The notes beneath the pieces were generated by a model, which was given only the letters and a program-made list of their open reading frames with translations, was not told the DNA's origin and searched no databases. Positions 1-8,768 of a stretch of 64,000 bases of DNA are shown here, one piece after another. How positions within the stretch are numbered: position 1 is the first letter of the stretch; each line of letters starts with the position of its first letter. The stretch is from Achromobacter sp. MFA1 R4. GTDB lineage: Bacteria; Pseudomonadota; Gammaproteobacteria; Burkholderiales; Burkholderiaceae_B. Location of the stretch: positions 3,968,001 through 4,032,000 of the forward strand of contig NZ_LT707065.1 in NCBI RefSeq assembly GCF_900156745.1, given 5' to 3'. The position numbers and the translations under genes are program-made.

Positions 1-133
1 CGCCAGGCGGCGCGGGCACGAGCAGGACTTCGTGCGCCAGGCCGATCTGCGTGAGCAGTTCGCGCCGGCGCGGGCTGGCGGAGGCCAGGTAGAGGCGTGG
101 GGCGGGCAGGGAAGTGTCGGCGGTGTCGGTCAT
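1..133 (-). CDS. Maf-like nucleotide pyrophosphatase, N-terminal part (cut by window edge)
   Basis: Only the first 44 codons are inside the window; the gene continues beyond position 1. The start ATG is at 133-131. The visible protein carries the Maf signature LASASPRRRELL at residues 16-27, in which the S-x-S-P-R-R core contacts the nucleotide phosphates. Maf/YhdE/YceF proteins hydrolyse non-canonical or free nucleoside triphosphates in the cytoplasm, and some affect septation. It follows rlmH on the same strand with a 31-nt gap and is probably the last gene of the purD-hemF-nadD-rsfS-rlmH operon. The subfamily (dTTP/UTP or m7GTP type) cannot be decided from this fragment. Confidence 0.9.
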   Translation of the reverse strand, partial: MTDTADTSLPAPRLYLASASPRRRELLTQIGLAHEVLLVPAPPG

Positions 134-164
134 GCGGTGCACAGGGCGGGCGCCGCCGGAGCGG

Positions 165-635
165 TCAGGCGCGGTGATAGGGATGGTTGGTCATGATGGC
201 CCAGGCGCGATAGAGCTGTTCGGCCAGGACGACACGCACCATGGGGTGCGGCAATGTCAGCGACGACAGGCGCAGTTGGCCGCTGGCGGAGGCCTTCAGG
301 CCGGGGTCCAGCCCATCGGGCCCGCCAACGAGAAACGCGACATCCTGTCCGCCCGCGCGCCATTGTTCGAGCTTTTGCGACAGCGCCATGGTGGTGAGGT
401 CGCGGCCGCGCTCGTCCAGCGCCAGCCGCAGCGCATTGGCGGGCAGGGCCGCCTCGATACGCTTGGCTTCGGCCGCCATCATCTGAGCCGGCGTCTTGCC
501 GGTGGTGCGGGGTTCGGGCTTGATCTCGCGCAGTTCCAGCGCGCAGTCGGCGGGAAGGCGTTTCGCGTAGTCGTCCCAGGCAGTCTGCACCCAGTCCGGC
601 ATCCGCGTGCCCACCGCAACGACGATCAGTTTCAC
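165..635 (-). CDS. rlmH: 23S rRNA (pseudouridine-1915-N3)-methyltransferase RlmH
   Basis: The 156-residue length is that of the RlmH family (155-160). RlmH is a small SPOUT methyltransferase that uses S-adenosylmethionine to methylate pseudouridine 1915 in helix 69 of 23S rRNA on the assembled 70S ribosome. The SAM-binding knot motif FLVGGPDG lies at residues 101-108. The protein ends in the expected LYRAWAI...HPYHR tail, which shapes the active site. It begins 7 nt after the rsfS stop on the same strand, so the two are almost certainly co-transcribed; the rsfS-rlmH pairing is conserved in many bacteria. Confidence 0.97.
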   Translation of the reverse strand: MKLIVVAVGTRMPDWVQTAWDDYAKRLPADCALELREIKPEPRTTGKTPAQMMAAEAKRIEAALPANALRLALDERGRDLTTMALSQKLEQWRAGGQDVAFLVGGPDGLDPGLKASASGQLRLSSLTLPHPMVRVVLAEQLYRAWAIMTNHPYHRA

Positions 636-642
636 GACGCGC

Positions 643-1053
643 TCAGTCGTCGGCGTCGTCGTAGCCGTTGCCGCTGTCGCTGGCGACAGGGGCGGGCCGG
701 GAGGACTCGGGCAGCAGCTTCACGCGCACCGGCTTGCCGCCCCAGATTTCTTCCAGGTTGTAGTACTGGCGGATGGCCGGCTGCATGATGTGCACGACGA
801 CATCGCCCAGGTCGACGACGACCCATTCGCCGGTGTCTTCGCCTTCGATGGTGATGCCGGTGAGCGACATGGCGCGGCCGCGGTCGGCGACGCTGGATGC
901 GAGCGCGCGGGTCTGGCGGTTGGAGGTGGCGCTTGCAATCACGACGCGATCGAACAGGCTGGTCAGATGCGTGGTGTTGAAGACCTTGATGTCTTGCGCC
1001 TTGACGTCTTCGAGGGCGTCGATGACGGCGCGTTGGAGTTTCTGTATATCCAT
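643..1053 (-). CDS. rsfS: ribosomal silencing factor RsfS (Iojap/YbeB family)
   Basis: RsfS binds ribosomal protein L14 and blocks joining of the 30S and 50S subunits, lowering translation in stationary phase or starvation. The protein is 136 residues from the ATG at 1053. It has the Iojap core, including the conserved stretch [20 protein letters not shown] (71-90), followed by the [10 protein letters not shown] element (97-106). The C-terminal 18 residues are an acidic, probably disordered tail. The open frame extends far upstream, but only this methionine begins the family domain. It lies between nadD (73 nt upstream) and rlmH (7 nt downstream), the usual nadD-rsfS-rlmH order. Confidence 0.96.
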   Translation of the reverse strand: MDIQKLQRAVIDALEDVKAQDIKVFNTTHLTSLFDRVVIASATSNRQTRALASSVADRGRAMSLTGITIEGEDTGEWVVVDLGDVVVHIMQPAIRQYYNLEEIWGGKPVRVKLLPESSRPAPVASDSGNGYDDADD

Positions 1054-1126
1054 AGCTGCAAATATAACCCGCTCGATGCGCGCGATGGCAGCGCAGGCTG
1101 GCCGGTGGCGCCGGGCGGGAAGGGGT

Positions 1127-1714
1127 TTATCGGTAGAGTTTGTGCGCTGCAATATACGCGGCGACGCGAGCGTCGAGCAGTCCGTCGGTGGATTCGCCCT
1201 GCGCCAGCCGCCGGCGGATGTCGGACGCCGAGACCGGCATGGGCGGGAAAGGCAGTTCCTGCAGTTCGCGGCCTTGTTCCCGCAGCCATTGCGCCAGTTC
1301 CGGCGGTGCGCTGAGGGCCGTGCCGGGGCGGGTGGCCACGGCCAGGTCGACCAGGCTGGAAATGTCGCGCCAGTTGCGCCAGGTGCAGAAATTGGCGAGT
1401 TGGTCGGCGCCCAGCAGCCACACATAGCGCGCGTCCTGCGGCAGGGCGCGCAGCGTGTCGATGGTGTACGTGGCGCCGCCGCGCTCGATTTCGATGGGAT
1501 TGACCGCCAGGCCCGGGTGGCCGGCGATGGCCAGTTCCAGCATCTGGCGGCGCTGTTCGCCGGTCGCGTTCAGCGCGGCCCGCTGCCAGGGATTGGCGGC
1601 GGGGATGAGTTGCACCTGGGCCAGGCCGAGCGATTGCAGGGCGTTCTGCGCCAGGGCGATGTGGGCGACGTGGACGGGGTCGAAGCTGCCGCCCAGCAGG
1701 CCGATGCGCTTCAA
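1127..1714 (-). CDS. nadD: nicotinate-nucleotide adenylyltransferase
   Basis: NadD transfers AMP from ATP to nicotinate mononucleotide, giving nicotinate adenine dinucleotide in NAD synthesis. The 195-residue protein starts with the nucleotidyltransferase signature [11 protein letters not shown] (8-18), whose HxxH-type histidines bind ATP. LLGADQL (100-106) and the C-terminal SASDIRRRL (162-170, equivalent to the ISSTxIR motif) complete the family pattern. Its ATG overlaps the hemF stop by four bases (ATGA), indicating translational coupling. Length and motifs are those of active enzymes. Confidence 0.97.
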   Translation of the reverse strand: MKRIGLLGGSFDPVHVAHIALAQNALQSLGLAQVQLIPAANPWQRAALNATGEQRRQMLELAIAGHPGLAVNPIEIERGGATYTIDTLRALPQDARYVWLLGADQLANFCTWRNWRDISSLVDLAVATRPGTALSAPPELAQWLREQGRELQELPFPPMPVSASDIRRRLAQGESTDGLLDARVAAYIAAHKLYR

Positions 1715-2622
1715 ACCCAGTCCCGCGGTTTGAGGAACGCGGCCAGTTCGGCCTCGGGCGTGCCGGCTTGCGGCTGCCAGTCATAGCGCCAATGGGCCAG
1801 CGGCGGCATGGACAGCAGGATCGATTCGGTGCGCCCGCCGGATTGCAGGCCGAACAACGTGCCGCGATCGAAGACCAGGTTGAATTCGACGTAGCGGCCG
1901 CGCCGATAGGCCTGGAAATCGCGTTCGTGCTCGGTGTAGGCGATGCCGCGCCGCTTTTCGACGATGGGCAGGTAGCTGTCCAGGAAGGCGTCGCCGACGG
2001 ACCGGGTCAGGGCGAAGGAGGCATCGAAGCCGGGGGCGTTCAGGTCGTCGAAGAAGACGCCGCCGATGCCGCGGGTTTCGTTGCGATGCTTGAGGAAGAA
2101 GTATTCGTCGCACCAGCGCTTGAAGCGCGGGTAGTAATCGGGCCCGTGGGGCGCCAGCGCATCCCGGCATACCGTGTGGAAGTGGTGCGCGTCTTCCTCG
2201 AAAGGATAGTAGGGCGTCAGGTCGATGCCCCCGCCGAACCAGAAGACATCGGCCTCGTCATGGCCGGGCCGGGCCGCGGCGACGAACATGCGCACGTTCA
2301 TGTGCGTGGTGGGCACGTAGGGATTGCGCGGATGCAGCACCATGGACACGCCCATCGCCTCCCAGGAGCGGCCGGCAAGCTCGGGACGGTGCGCGCTGGC
2401 GGACGGAGGCAGCTTGGTGCCCTGGACATGGCTGAACAGCACGCCCGCGCGTTCGAAGAGCTGGCCGCCTTCGAGCAGGCGCGACAGCCCGCCGCCGCCC
2501 TCGGGCCGCACCCATTCGTCGGCGCGGAAGGGGCCGCCTTCGGCGGCTTCCAGCGCACCCACGATGCGGGCCTGCAGGCCGGTGAGGTAGTCCCGGACGG
2601 CGGAGACGGGCAGAGCGGTCAT
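1711..2622 (-). CDS. hemF: oxygen-dependent coproporphyrinogen III oxidase
   Basis: HemF uses O2 to decarboxylate two propionates of coproporphyrinogen III, giving protoporphyrinogen IX in haem synthesis. From the ATG at 2622 the protein is 303 residues, standard for the family. Signatures are the [12 protein letters not shown] segment (100-111), [11 protein letters not shown] (130-140) and the C-terminal block [16 protein letters not shown] (244-259) followed by [14 protein letters not shown] longer open frame exists upstream but overlaps purD. The purD stop is 13 nt upstream and the nadD start overlaps the hemF stop, so it is an internal operon gene. It requires oxygen, which fits an aerobic organism. 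Confidence 0.97.
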   Translation of the reverse strand: MTALPVSAVRDYLTGLQARIVGALEAAEGGPFRADEWVRPEGGGGLSRLLEGGQLFERAGVLFSHVQGTKLPPSASAHRPELAGRSWEAMGVSMVLHPRNPYVPTTHMNVRMFVAAARPGHDEADVFWFGGGIDLTPYYPFEEDAHHFHTVCRDALAPHGPDYYPRFKRWCDEYFFLKHRNETRGIGGVFFDDLNAPGFDASFALTRSVGDAFLDSYLPIVEKRRGIAYTEHERDFQAYRRGRYVEFNLVFDRGTLFGLQSGGRTESILLSMPPLAHWRYDWQPQAGTPEAELAAFLKPRDWV

Positions 2623-2635
2623 GGGCGGTTCCGGA

Positions 2636-3943
2636 TTACGCGTTGGACTTGGGCTTTTGCTGCGACGGCTTGAGCGCGCGCCAGCCGATGTCGGTGCGGT
2701 ACTGGCGGCCGTCGAAGTGGATGCCGTCGATGGCTTCGTAGACGCGGTCGCGCGCCATCTTGACGGAATCGCCCAGCGCCGTGACGCACAGCACGCGTCC
2801 GCCCGTGGTCTTGGTTTCGTCGCCGTCGAGCTTGGTGGCCGCATGGAAGACCATGCAGTCTTCGGCGTCGGCGGGCAGGCCGCGGATGACGTCGCCCGTG
2901 CGCGGGGTGTTCGGATAGTTGTGCGCGGCCAGCACGGCGCCCAGGGCGGTGCGGCGGTCCCAGACGATGTCGGCCTGGTCGAGCGTGCCTTCCACCGCAT
3001 GCTCCAGGGCATCCAGCAGGTCGCTCTTGACGCGCATCATGATGGGCTGGGTTTCGGGGTCGCCCATGCGGCAGTTGAATTCCAGAGTCTTGATGTCGCG
3101 GTCGGGATCATCGCCGGGGGCGATCATCAGGCCGGCGTACAGGAAGCCGGTGTAGGGGATGCCGTCGCGCGTCATGCCCTGCACGGTGGGCAGGATGATT
3201 TCGCGCATGATGCGGTGGTGGAGTTCGGGGGTGACGATGGGCGCGGGCGAATAGGCGCCCATGCCGCCCGTGTTGGGGCCGCGGTCGCCGTCCTGCAGGC
3301 GCTTGTGGTCCTGGCTGGTGGCCAGGGCGAGCACGTTGCGGCCGTCGCACATGACGATGAAGCTGGCTTCCTCGCCGACCAGGCATTCCTCGATGACGAC
3401 GCGGGCGCCCGCCACGCCCATGGAGCCGTCGCCCAGCATGGCGTCGACGGCGGCGTGCGCTTCTTCCAGCGTGGCGGCGACCACGACGCCCTTGCCGGCG
3501 GCCAGGCCGTCGGCCTTGATCACGATGGGGGCGCCTTCCTGGTCGATGTAGGCATGGGCCTTGGCCGGATCGGTGAAGGTCTCGTAGCGCGCGGTCGGGA
3601 TGTTGTGCCGGACCATGAAGGCCTTGGCGTAGTCCTTGGAGCTTTCGAGCTGCGCGGCGGCCTTGGTGGGCCCGAAGATCTTCAGGCCGCGGGCGCGGAA
3701 GACGTCGACGACGCCGGCGGCCAGCGGCGCCTCGGGGCCGACGACCGTCAGGGCGATGCCCTCGCGCTGGACGAAATCAGCCAGTTCCTCGGCATTGGTG
3801 AGCGCGATGTTCTCCATCTGCTCGGCCCGTTGCGTGCCGCCGTTACCCGGGGCGACGTACACCTTGTGTACGCGCGGGGAGCGGGCCAGCCGCCAGGCGA
3901 GGGCATGTTCGCGGCCGCCCGAGCCAATTACCAGGAGTTTCAT
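2636..3943 (-). CDS. purD: phosphoribosylamine-glycine ligase (GAR synthetase)
   Basis: PurD joins glycine to 5-phosphoribosylamine using ATP, step two of purine synthesis. The start at 3943 gives 435 residues with the N-terminal [28 protein letters not shown] is the family signature. An ATP-grasp domain follows, with [17 protein letters not shown] in its N-terminal half and the metal-binding [13 protein letters not shown] segment in the C-terminal half. It appears to be the first gene of the minus-strand operon that continues with hemF 13 nt downstream. The open frame extends 22 codons further upstream, but the family N-terminus fixes this start. Confidence 0.97.
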   Translation of the reverse strand: MKLLVIGSGGREHALAWRLARSPRVHKVYVAPGNGGTQRAEQMENIALTNAEELADFVQREGIALTVVGPEAPLAAGVVDVFRARGLKIFGPTKAAAQLESSKDYAKAFMVRHNIPTARYETFTDPAKAHAYIDQEGAPIVIKADGLAAGKGVVVAATLEEAHAAVDAMLGDGSMGVAGARVVIEECLVGEEASFIVMCDGRNVLALATSQDHKRLQDGDRGPNTGGMGAYSPAPIVTPELHHRIMREIILPTVQGMTRDGIPYTGFLYAGLMIAPGDDPDRDIKTLEFNCRMGDPETQPIMMRVKSDLLDALEHAVEGTLDQADIVWDRRTALGAVLAAHNYPNTPRTGDVIRGLPADAEDCMVFHAATKLDGDETKTTGGRVLCVTALGDSVKMARDRVYEAIDGIHFDGRQYRTDIGWRALKPSQQKPKSNA

Positions 3944-4041
3944 GTTGCGTGAGTCTGAGTGGTTGCCACGCCAGGATCCGTGAGGGGCCCTGGCCCGTGG
4001 AGAAGGCAACGGATCCGATACGGCGCGGATCCGGATTACAC

Positions 4042-4079
4042 CCTGGCGCGCCGGCGGGCGGTGCCGCCTGCGCGCCAGG
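4042..4079 (-). terminator. strong GC hairpin between yebC and purD
   Basis: The 147-nt gap between yebC and purD holds an inverted repeat with 10-bp perfect arms, CCTGGCGCGC (4042-4051) and GCGCGCCAGG (4070-4079). A second GC-rich stem could form inside the loop. It begins 11 nt beyond the yebC stop on the minus strand, so it is well placed to end or process the yebC transcript. No T-run follows, so its role as an intrinsic terminator is uncertain. Confidence 0.4.
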
Positions 4080-4090
4080 AAAAGGGGGAT

Positions 4091-4822
4091 TTACTGCGCT
4101 TCGTCGAAAACGACGTTTGTATAGACTTCCTGCACGTCGTCCAGGCTTTCCAGCGCGTCGAGCAGTTTCTGCATCTTGGCGGCGTCGTCGCCAGCCAGTT
4201 CGGTTTCGTTCAGGGCTTTCATGACGATGCCGTCGACTTCGGCCTTCAGGCCGGCGTCGTCGAACGCCTTGCGCACGGCGGCGTAGTCGGACGGGGCGCA
4301 GACGACTTCGATCACGCCTTCTTCGTCGGTGGTGACGTCTTCGGCGCCGGCCTCGAGGGCGGCTTCCATGACCTTGTCTTCCGGGGTGCCGGGGGCGAAC
4401 ACGAATTGGCCGCAGTGCTTGAACATGAAGGCCACGGAGCCTTCCTGGCCGAGGTTGCCGCCGTTCTTGGAGAAGGCGTGGCGGACTTCGGCCACGGTGC
4501 GGGTGCGGTTGTCGGTCATGCAGTCGACGATCACGGCCGCGCCGCCGATGCCGTAGCCTTCGTAGCGGACTTCTTCGTAGGCTTCGCCGTCGGCGCCACC
4601 GGCGCCGCGCTGGATGGCGCGCTGGATGTTGTCCTTGGGCATGTTGGCGTCGGTTGCCTTGTCCCAGGCCATGCGCAAGCGCGGGTTGCTGTCCGGGTCG
4701 GGGCCGCCGGCGCGCGCCGCCACGGTGATTTCACGAATGATCTTGGTCCAGAGCTTTCCGCGCTTGGCGTCTTGGCGCCCTTTGCGGTGCTGAATATTGG
4801 CCCATTTGCTGTGTCCGGCCAT
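4091..4822 (-). CDS. yebC: YebC/PmpR (TACO1) family protein
   Basis: The 243-residue protein begins with the family hallmark [14 protein letters not shown] and keeps the typical three-domain length (about 240-250). Members act as DNA-binding regulators (PmpR of Pseudomonas) or as ribosome-associated factors that relieve stalling at proline-rich stretches; sequence alone does not choose between the roles. The gene stands alone here, minus strand, divergent from the HerA-like NTPase gene 160 nt away. It is not next to ruvC as in many gammaproteobacteria. Family assignment is secure. Confidence 0.95.
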   Translation of the reverse strand: MAGHSKWANIQHRKGRQDAKRGKLWTKIIREITVAARAGGPDPDSNPRLRMAWDKATDANMPKDNIQRAIQRGAGGADGEAYEEVRYEGYGIGGAAVIVDCMTDNRTRTVAEVRHAFSKNGGNLGQEGSVAFMFKHCGQFVFAPGTPEDKVMEAALEAGAEDVTTDEEGVIEVVCAPSDYAAVRKAFDDAGLKAEVDGIVMKALNETELAGDDAAKMQKLLDALESLDDVQEVYTNVVFDEAQ

Positions 4823-4982
4823 GGCTTCCCAGGAAAATGTGTCTGCAAAGACGGCATTTTACCGTGCCGGCGGCCCTCGCGTCCGGCCAGAGGGCTGCAT
4901 GTGTCCATATAGCCACGCGCACAAGGCGGGCGGCAGGCTCTACACTTGGGCATCCTTTTGAATCCCTGGTCCGGAGCCGCAC

Positions 4983-6521
4983 ATGTCCAACCCCCTTGTC
5001 ATCGCCAAGAACGCGCAGACCGAGTTGGGGCTGCTGCCGGCCCTGGCCAACCGCCACGGGTGCATCACGGGCGCCACCGGCACCGGCAAGACCGTCACCT
5101 TGCAGGTCCTGGCCGAATCCTTTTCCCGGATCGGCACGCCGGTATTCATGGCCGACGTCAAGGGCGACCTGACCGGCATTTCGCAGGCGGGCGTGGCCAG
5201 CCCGAAGCTGCAGGAACGCCTCAAGAACCTGGGCCTGGCCGAACCGGCCTGGGGCGCCAGCCCCGTTGCGCTATGGGACGTCTACGGCGAGCAGGGCCTG
5301 CCGGTGCGAGCCACCATCACGGACATGGGCCCGCTGCTGTTGTCGCGCATCCTGGAATTGAACGACACGCAGGAAGGGGTCCTGACCCTGGTTTTCAAGG
5401 TGGCCGACGACGAGGGGCAACTGCTGCTGGACCTGAAGGACCTGCGGGCGATGCTGCAGAACGTGGCCGACCGCTCGGCCGAGCTCAAGACGCGGTATGG
5501 CAATGTGTCCTCGGCCAGCGTCGGCGCCATCCAGCGGGGCCTCTTGGCGCTGGAATCCCAGGGCGCCGAAAAGTTCTTCGGCGAACCGATGCTGGACGTC
5601 GCCGACCTGATGCGCACGGACGCCCAGGGGCGCGGCATCGTCAACATCCTGGCCGCCGACAAGCTGATGCAGGCGCCGCGCCTGTATGCCATCTTCCTGC
5701 TGTGGCTGCTGGCCGACCTGTATGAAAAGCTGCCCGAAGTGGGCGACATGGACCAGCCCAAGCTTGTGTTCTTCTTCGACGAAGCGCACCTGCTGTTCAA
5801 CGACGCGCCCCAGGCGCTGCTGACCAAGATCGAGCAGGTGGTGCGCCTGGTGCGTTCCAAGGGCGTGGGCGTGTACTTCGTGACGCAGAACCCCCTGGAC
5901 ATCCCCGATACCGTGCTGGGCCAGTTGGGCAACCGCGTGCAGCACGCCTTGCGTGCGTTCACGCCGCGCGACCAGAAGGCCGTCAAAACGGCCGCCCAGA
6001 CCATGCGCCCCAATCCCGGCCTGGATATCGAGGCCGCCATCACGGAACTTGGCGTTGGCGAGGCCCTGGTGTCGCTGCTCGATGCCAAGGGGCGGCCGAT
6101 GCCGACCGAGCGCGCGTATATCGTGCCCCCTGGCAGCCGCATCGGGCCGGCCACGGATGCCGAGCGGCAGGCGCTGCGCCAGGGCAATCCCCTGGCGGCC
6201 AAGTATGAAAAGGCGGTGGACCGGGAGTCCGCCTATGAAATCCTGGCCGGTCGCGCGGCCGTGCCGGCCGATCCCCAGGTGGCGCAGGATGATCCGGCCA
6301 GGCCTGGACAGCCGTCTGCCCGGTCCGGCCAGCCGCCTGCCGAAGAGAGCGGCGGCCTGATGGACAGCCTGAAGGACGTGCTGTTCGGATCGACCGGACC
6401 GCGCGGCGGCAAGCGCGACGGGGTGGTGCAGACCTTCGCCAAGAGCTCGGCGCGCTCCATTGCCCGCGAACTGACGCGCGGGATATTGGGGTCGCTGCTG
6501 GGCTCGAAAGGCCGTCGCTGA
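4983..6521 (+). CDS. HerA-like NTPase, DUF853 (YjgR) family
   Basis: The 512-residue protein has a Walker A motif GATGTGKT at residues 30-37 and a Walker B segment [10 protein letters not shown] at 261-270. The sensor-like stretch [20 protein letters not shown] (298-317) follows. This is the FtsK/HerA fold of the DUF853 family, represented by E. coli YjgR. The ATPase core ends near residue 400. The remainder is a proline/alanine-rich linker and a basic C-terminal tail, so the protein may oligomerise or bind DNA through that end. The cellular role is not established. A GGAG ribosome site sits just before the ATG. No nuclease such as NurA is adjacent, so a DNA-end-resection role cannot be argued from context. 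Confidence 0.9.
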   Translation: MSNPLVIAKNAQTELGLLPALANRHGCITGATGTGKTVTLQVLAESFSRIGTPVFMADVKGDLTGISQAGVASPKLQERLKNLGLAEPAWGASPVALWDVYGEQGLPVRATITDMGPLLLSRILELNDTQEGVLTLVFKVADDEGQLLLDLKDLRAMLQNVADRSAELKTRYGNVSSASVGAIQRGLLALESQGAEKFFGEPMLDVADLMRTDAQGRGIVNILAADKLMQAPRLYAIFLLWLLADLYEKLPEVGDMDQPKLVFFFDEAHLLFNDAPQALLTKIEQVVRLVRSKGVGVYFVTQNPLDIPDTVLGQLGNRVQHALRAFTPRDQKAVKTAAQTMRPNPGLDIEAAITELGVGEALVSLLDAKGRPMPTERAYIVPPGSRIGPATDAERQALRQGNPLAAKYEKAVDRESAYEILAGRAAVPADPQVAQDDPARPGQPSARSGQPPAEESGGLMDSLKDVLFGSTGPRGGKRDGVVQTFAKSSARSIARELTRGILGSLLGSKGRR

Positions 6522-6576
6522 GCCGCATCGGCAGTCATCGACGCCTCGCCTCCCGTTGGTTTTGTAACGGGGGGTG

Positions 6577-6611
6577 TTGTGTTGCCCGCATTTATGCCTA
6601 AGATTGCGGGC
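6577..6611 (+). promoter_or_regulatory. promoter with flanking inverted repeat before tartrate dehydrogenase gene
   Basis: A plausible sigma-70 promoter reads TTGTGT (6577-6582), a 16-nt spacer, then TAAGAT (6599-6604). A perfect 7-bp inverted repeat, GCCCGCA (6584-6590) and TGCGGGC (6605-6611), brackets the -10 box with a 14-nt centre. This is the geometry of a dimeric repressor or LysR-type site. No regulator gene is adjacent. Confidence 0.45.
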
Positions 6612-6639
6612 GTTGAACCAATGAAAACCAAAGGAAAAC

Positions 6640-7710
6640 GTGGTGGCTAAGAAACACAAGATTGCAGTGCTTCCAGGAGACGGGATCGGCAAGGAGGTCG
6701 TGCCGGAAGGGTTGAAGGTGCTCGATGCGGTGGCGACGCGGTTCGATATCGCGTTCCAGTGGGACCACTTCGACTGGAGCTGCGACTACTACGCCAAGCA
6801 TGGCAAGATGATGCCCGACGACTGGAAGGCGCAGATCGGCCAGCACGAAGCCATTTTCTTCGGCTCGATCGGCTGGCCCGCCACGGTGCCCGACCACGAG
6901 GCGCTGTGGGGCTCGCTCTTCAAGTTCCGCCGTGAATTCGACCAGTACATCAACCTGCGCCCGGTGCGCCTGATGCCTGGCGTGCCGTCGCCGCTTGCCA
7001 ACCGTCAGCCCGGCGAGATCGATTTCTTCATCGTGCGCGAGAACACCGAAGGCGAATACTCCAATAGCGGCGGCCGCCTGTTCGAGGGCACCGACCGCGA
7101 GGTGGTGATCCAGGAAAGCGTGTTCACGCGCATTGGCGCCGAGCGCGTGCTGAAGTTCGCGTTCGAATTGGCGCAAAAGCGCGGCAAGCACCTGACCGCG
7201 GCCACCAAGTCCAATGGCATTTCGATTTCGATGCCCTGGTGGGACGAGCGCGTCGCCGAGATGGCCGGGAACTATCCGGACGTGCGCTGGGACAAATATC
7301 ACATCGATATCCTGTGCGCGCACTTCGTGCAGCATCCCGACTGGTTCGACGTGGTGGTGGCCTCCAACCTGTTCGGAGACATTCTCTCCGACCTGGGACC
7401 GGCATGCACCGGCACGATCGGTATCGCCCCGTCTGCAAACCTGAACCCGGAGCGCAAGTTCCCGTCGCTCTTCGAACCGGTGCATGGTTCGGCGCCCGAC
7501 ATCTATGGCAAGGGCATCGCCAACCCGATCGGGCAGATCTGGAGCGGGGCATTGATGCTGGATTTCTTGGGGTATCCCGACGCTTCGGCCGCGGTCGTGA
7601 AGGCGATCGAATCCGTGCTGGCTGACGGGCCGCGGACGCGGGATATGAAAGGCAACGCCTCGACGGCCGAAGTCGGCGACGCAATCGCGTCGCTGGTCAA
7701 GGCTGGTTGA
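6640..7710 (+). CDS. tartrate dehydrogenase / D-malate dehydrogenase (decarboxylating)
   Basis: This 356-residue member of the isocitrate/isopropylmalate dehydrogenase family fits the TtuC/DmlA branch, which oxidises D-malate, tartrate or related 2-hydroxyacids with NAD+. Visible signatures are LPGDGIGKEVVPEG near the N-terminus, FFIVRENTEGEYS, the metal-site segment NLFGDILSDLGP and the cofactor loop HGSAPDIYGKGIANP. LeuB proteins have a different substrate loop, and leuCD are absent here, so 3-isopropylmalate is not favoured. Translation starts at GTG 6640 or the next GTG at 6643, behind AAAGGAAA. A nine-codon ATG frame at 6621-6650 overlaps the start and is probably chance. Confidence 0.85.
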   Translation: MVAKKHKIAVLPGDGIGKEVVPEGLKVLDAVATRFDIAFQWDHFDWSCDYYAKHGKMMPDDWKAQIGQHEAIFFGSIGWPATVPDHEALWGSLFKFRREFDQYINLRPVRLMPGVPSPLANRQPGEIDFFIVRENTEGEYSNSGGRLFEGTDREVVIQESVFTRIGAERVLKFAFELAQKRGKHLTAATKSNGISISMPWWDERVAEMAGNYPDVRWDKYHIDILCAHFVQHPDWFDVVVASNLFGDILSDLGPACTGTIGIAPSANLNPERKFPSLFEPVHGSAPDIYGKGIANPIGQIWSGALMLDFLGYPDASAAVVKAIESVLADGPRTRDMKGNASTAEVGDAIASLVKAG

Positions 7711-7743
7711 GTGCTTTGGCGGGCAGGCCTGTCCGATTGGTAG

Positions 7744-8703
7744 ATGAACGACTCGATTTTTTCTCCCCCCTCCGACCACGTGGGCGGCGGGCGGGCCGAC
7801 CGCTTCGTGCGCAAGCTTTTCCGCATGCTGCGCTCGCGCACTCAGCGGCACAATCAACACCTGTGGCCGTTCGTACGAATCTGGCGGGACAAGGACGGCG
7901 CGATCAGCGGTTTTCGCGCCTTCGGCCGTTCTCTGCCCGTCACGCCCCTGTCGCAGGGCTACGACCCTGCCGACAAGGTGGTGCACCTGATCCTGAGTGG
8001 CCCGTCGATCGCCGAGATTCCCTATGACCGGATGAACATCGGCGTCGCGATGGGCGTCAATGGCGCCATCGCGCTGTCGCGCAAGTTCGATCTGCAATTC
8101 AAGTACTACTGCATCATCGACCAGAATTTCGTGCGCGACCGCATCGACCTGGTGCGCGAGATCGTGGCGCGGGACCTCACGCTGTATGTGTTCCCCGAGG
8201 TGCTGCGCTACATCATGCAGGGCATTCCCCAGGAGCAGATCCGCTGCCGCATCTGCATCATCGAACTGATCTCCAGGCGGGCCTACGAGCGCAGCGTGGC
8301 GCCGGCCGTGCTCAAGCGCATTGCCGCCGCTTCGCCCGACGTCCAACTGCTGGACGCCAAGCAGGGACTGGGCTACAGCTTCGACGCCTCGCTCGGGGTC
8401 TTCGATGCCGATACCGTCGCCTACGCCGCCTTGCAGGTTTTGGTGTCCGGCGGCGCGCGCGAGGTCTACGTGCACGGGCTGGACCTGACCCTGCAGGGCG
8501 GATTGCGTTTCTACGACGAGGGGGGAAAGCCCCAGACCAGCCGGTTGACACGCAACTTTCCGCGCCTCATCGAACCGTCGTTCCGCTTTGCATCGGCGCT
8601 CTGGCGCGCGCGAGGGGTGTCCGTGTTCAATCTGTCTCCGATCAGTGCGCTGTCGGCCGACATCATCGAACGCCGGGACTGGCAAACGCTGCTCAGGGAC
8701 TGA
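7744..8703 (+). CDS. WaaZ/RfaZ-like LPS core biosynthesis protein (putative Kdo transferase)
   Basis: From memory of enterobacterial RfaZ/WaaZ, this 319-residue protein has the same sequence skeleton. It has HLILSGPSIAEIP near residue 80 (RfaZ: IFLSGPTS), then a GVNGA segment. Later come LGYSFDASLGVFDADTVAYA (RfaZ: LGYCSCHTIAFA), VYVHGLDLT (RfaZ: ICSGLDLT), RFYDE, PSFRF and FNLSP-x-S-x-LS-x-DII near the end. WaaZ is linked to addition of a third Kdo to the inner core. There is no signal peptide or membrane segment, so it should act at the inner face of the cytoplasmic membrane. It starts 33 nt after the dehydrogenase gene and is followed by a terminator. Fold relationship is likely; donor and acceptor are unknown. 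Confidence 0.65.
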   Translation: MNDSIFSPPSDHVGGGRADRFVRKLFRMLRSRTQRHNQHLWPFVRIWRDKDGAISGFRAFGRSLPVTPLSQGYDPADKVVHLILSGPSIAEIPYDRMNIGVAMGVNGAIALSRKFDLQFKYYCIIDQNFVRDRIDLVREIVARDLTLYVFPEVLRYIMQGIPQEQIRCRICIIELISRRAYERSVAPAVLKRIAAASPDVQLLDAKQGLGYSFDASLGVFDADTVAYAALQVLVSGGAREVYVHGLDLTLQGGLRFYDEGGKPQTSRLTRNFPRLIEPSFRFASALWRARGVSVFNLSPISALSADIIERRDWQTLLRD

Positions 8704-8723
8704 CGGGCACGCTGCCAAAAGGA

Positions 8724-8745
8724 CAAGGCGCCGCGAGGCGCCTTG
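8724..8745. terminator. bidirectional hairpin between convergent genes
   Basis: A 9-bp perfect stem, CAAGGCGCC (8724-8732) and GGCGCCTTG (8737-8745), with a GCGA loop and TTTG after it on the plus strand. It lies between the WaaZ-like gene and the emrB-like gene, which converge, and can serve both. Confidence 0.7.
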
Positions 8746-8768
8746 TTTGCGTCTGGCAACAGGGCGGC

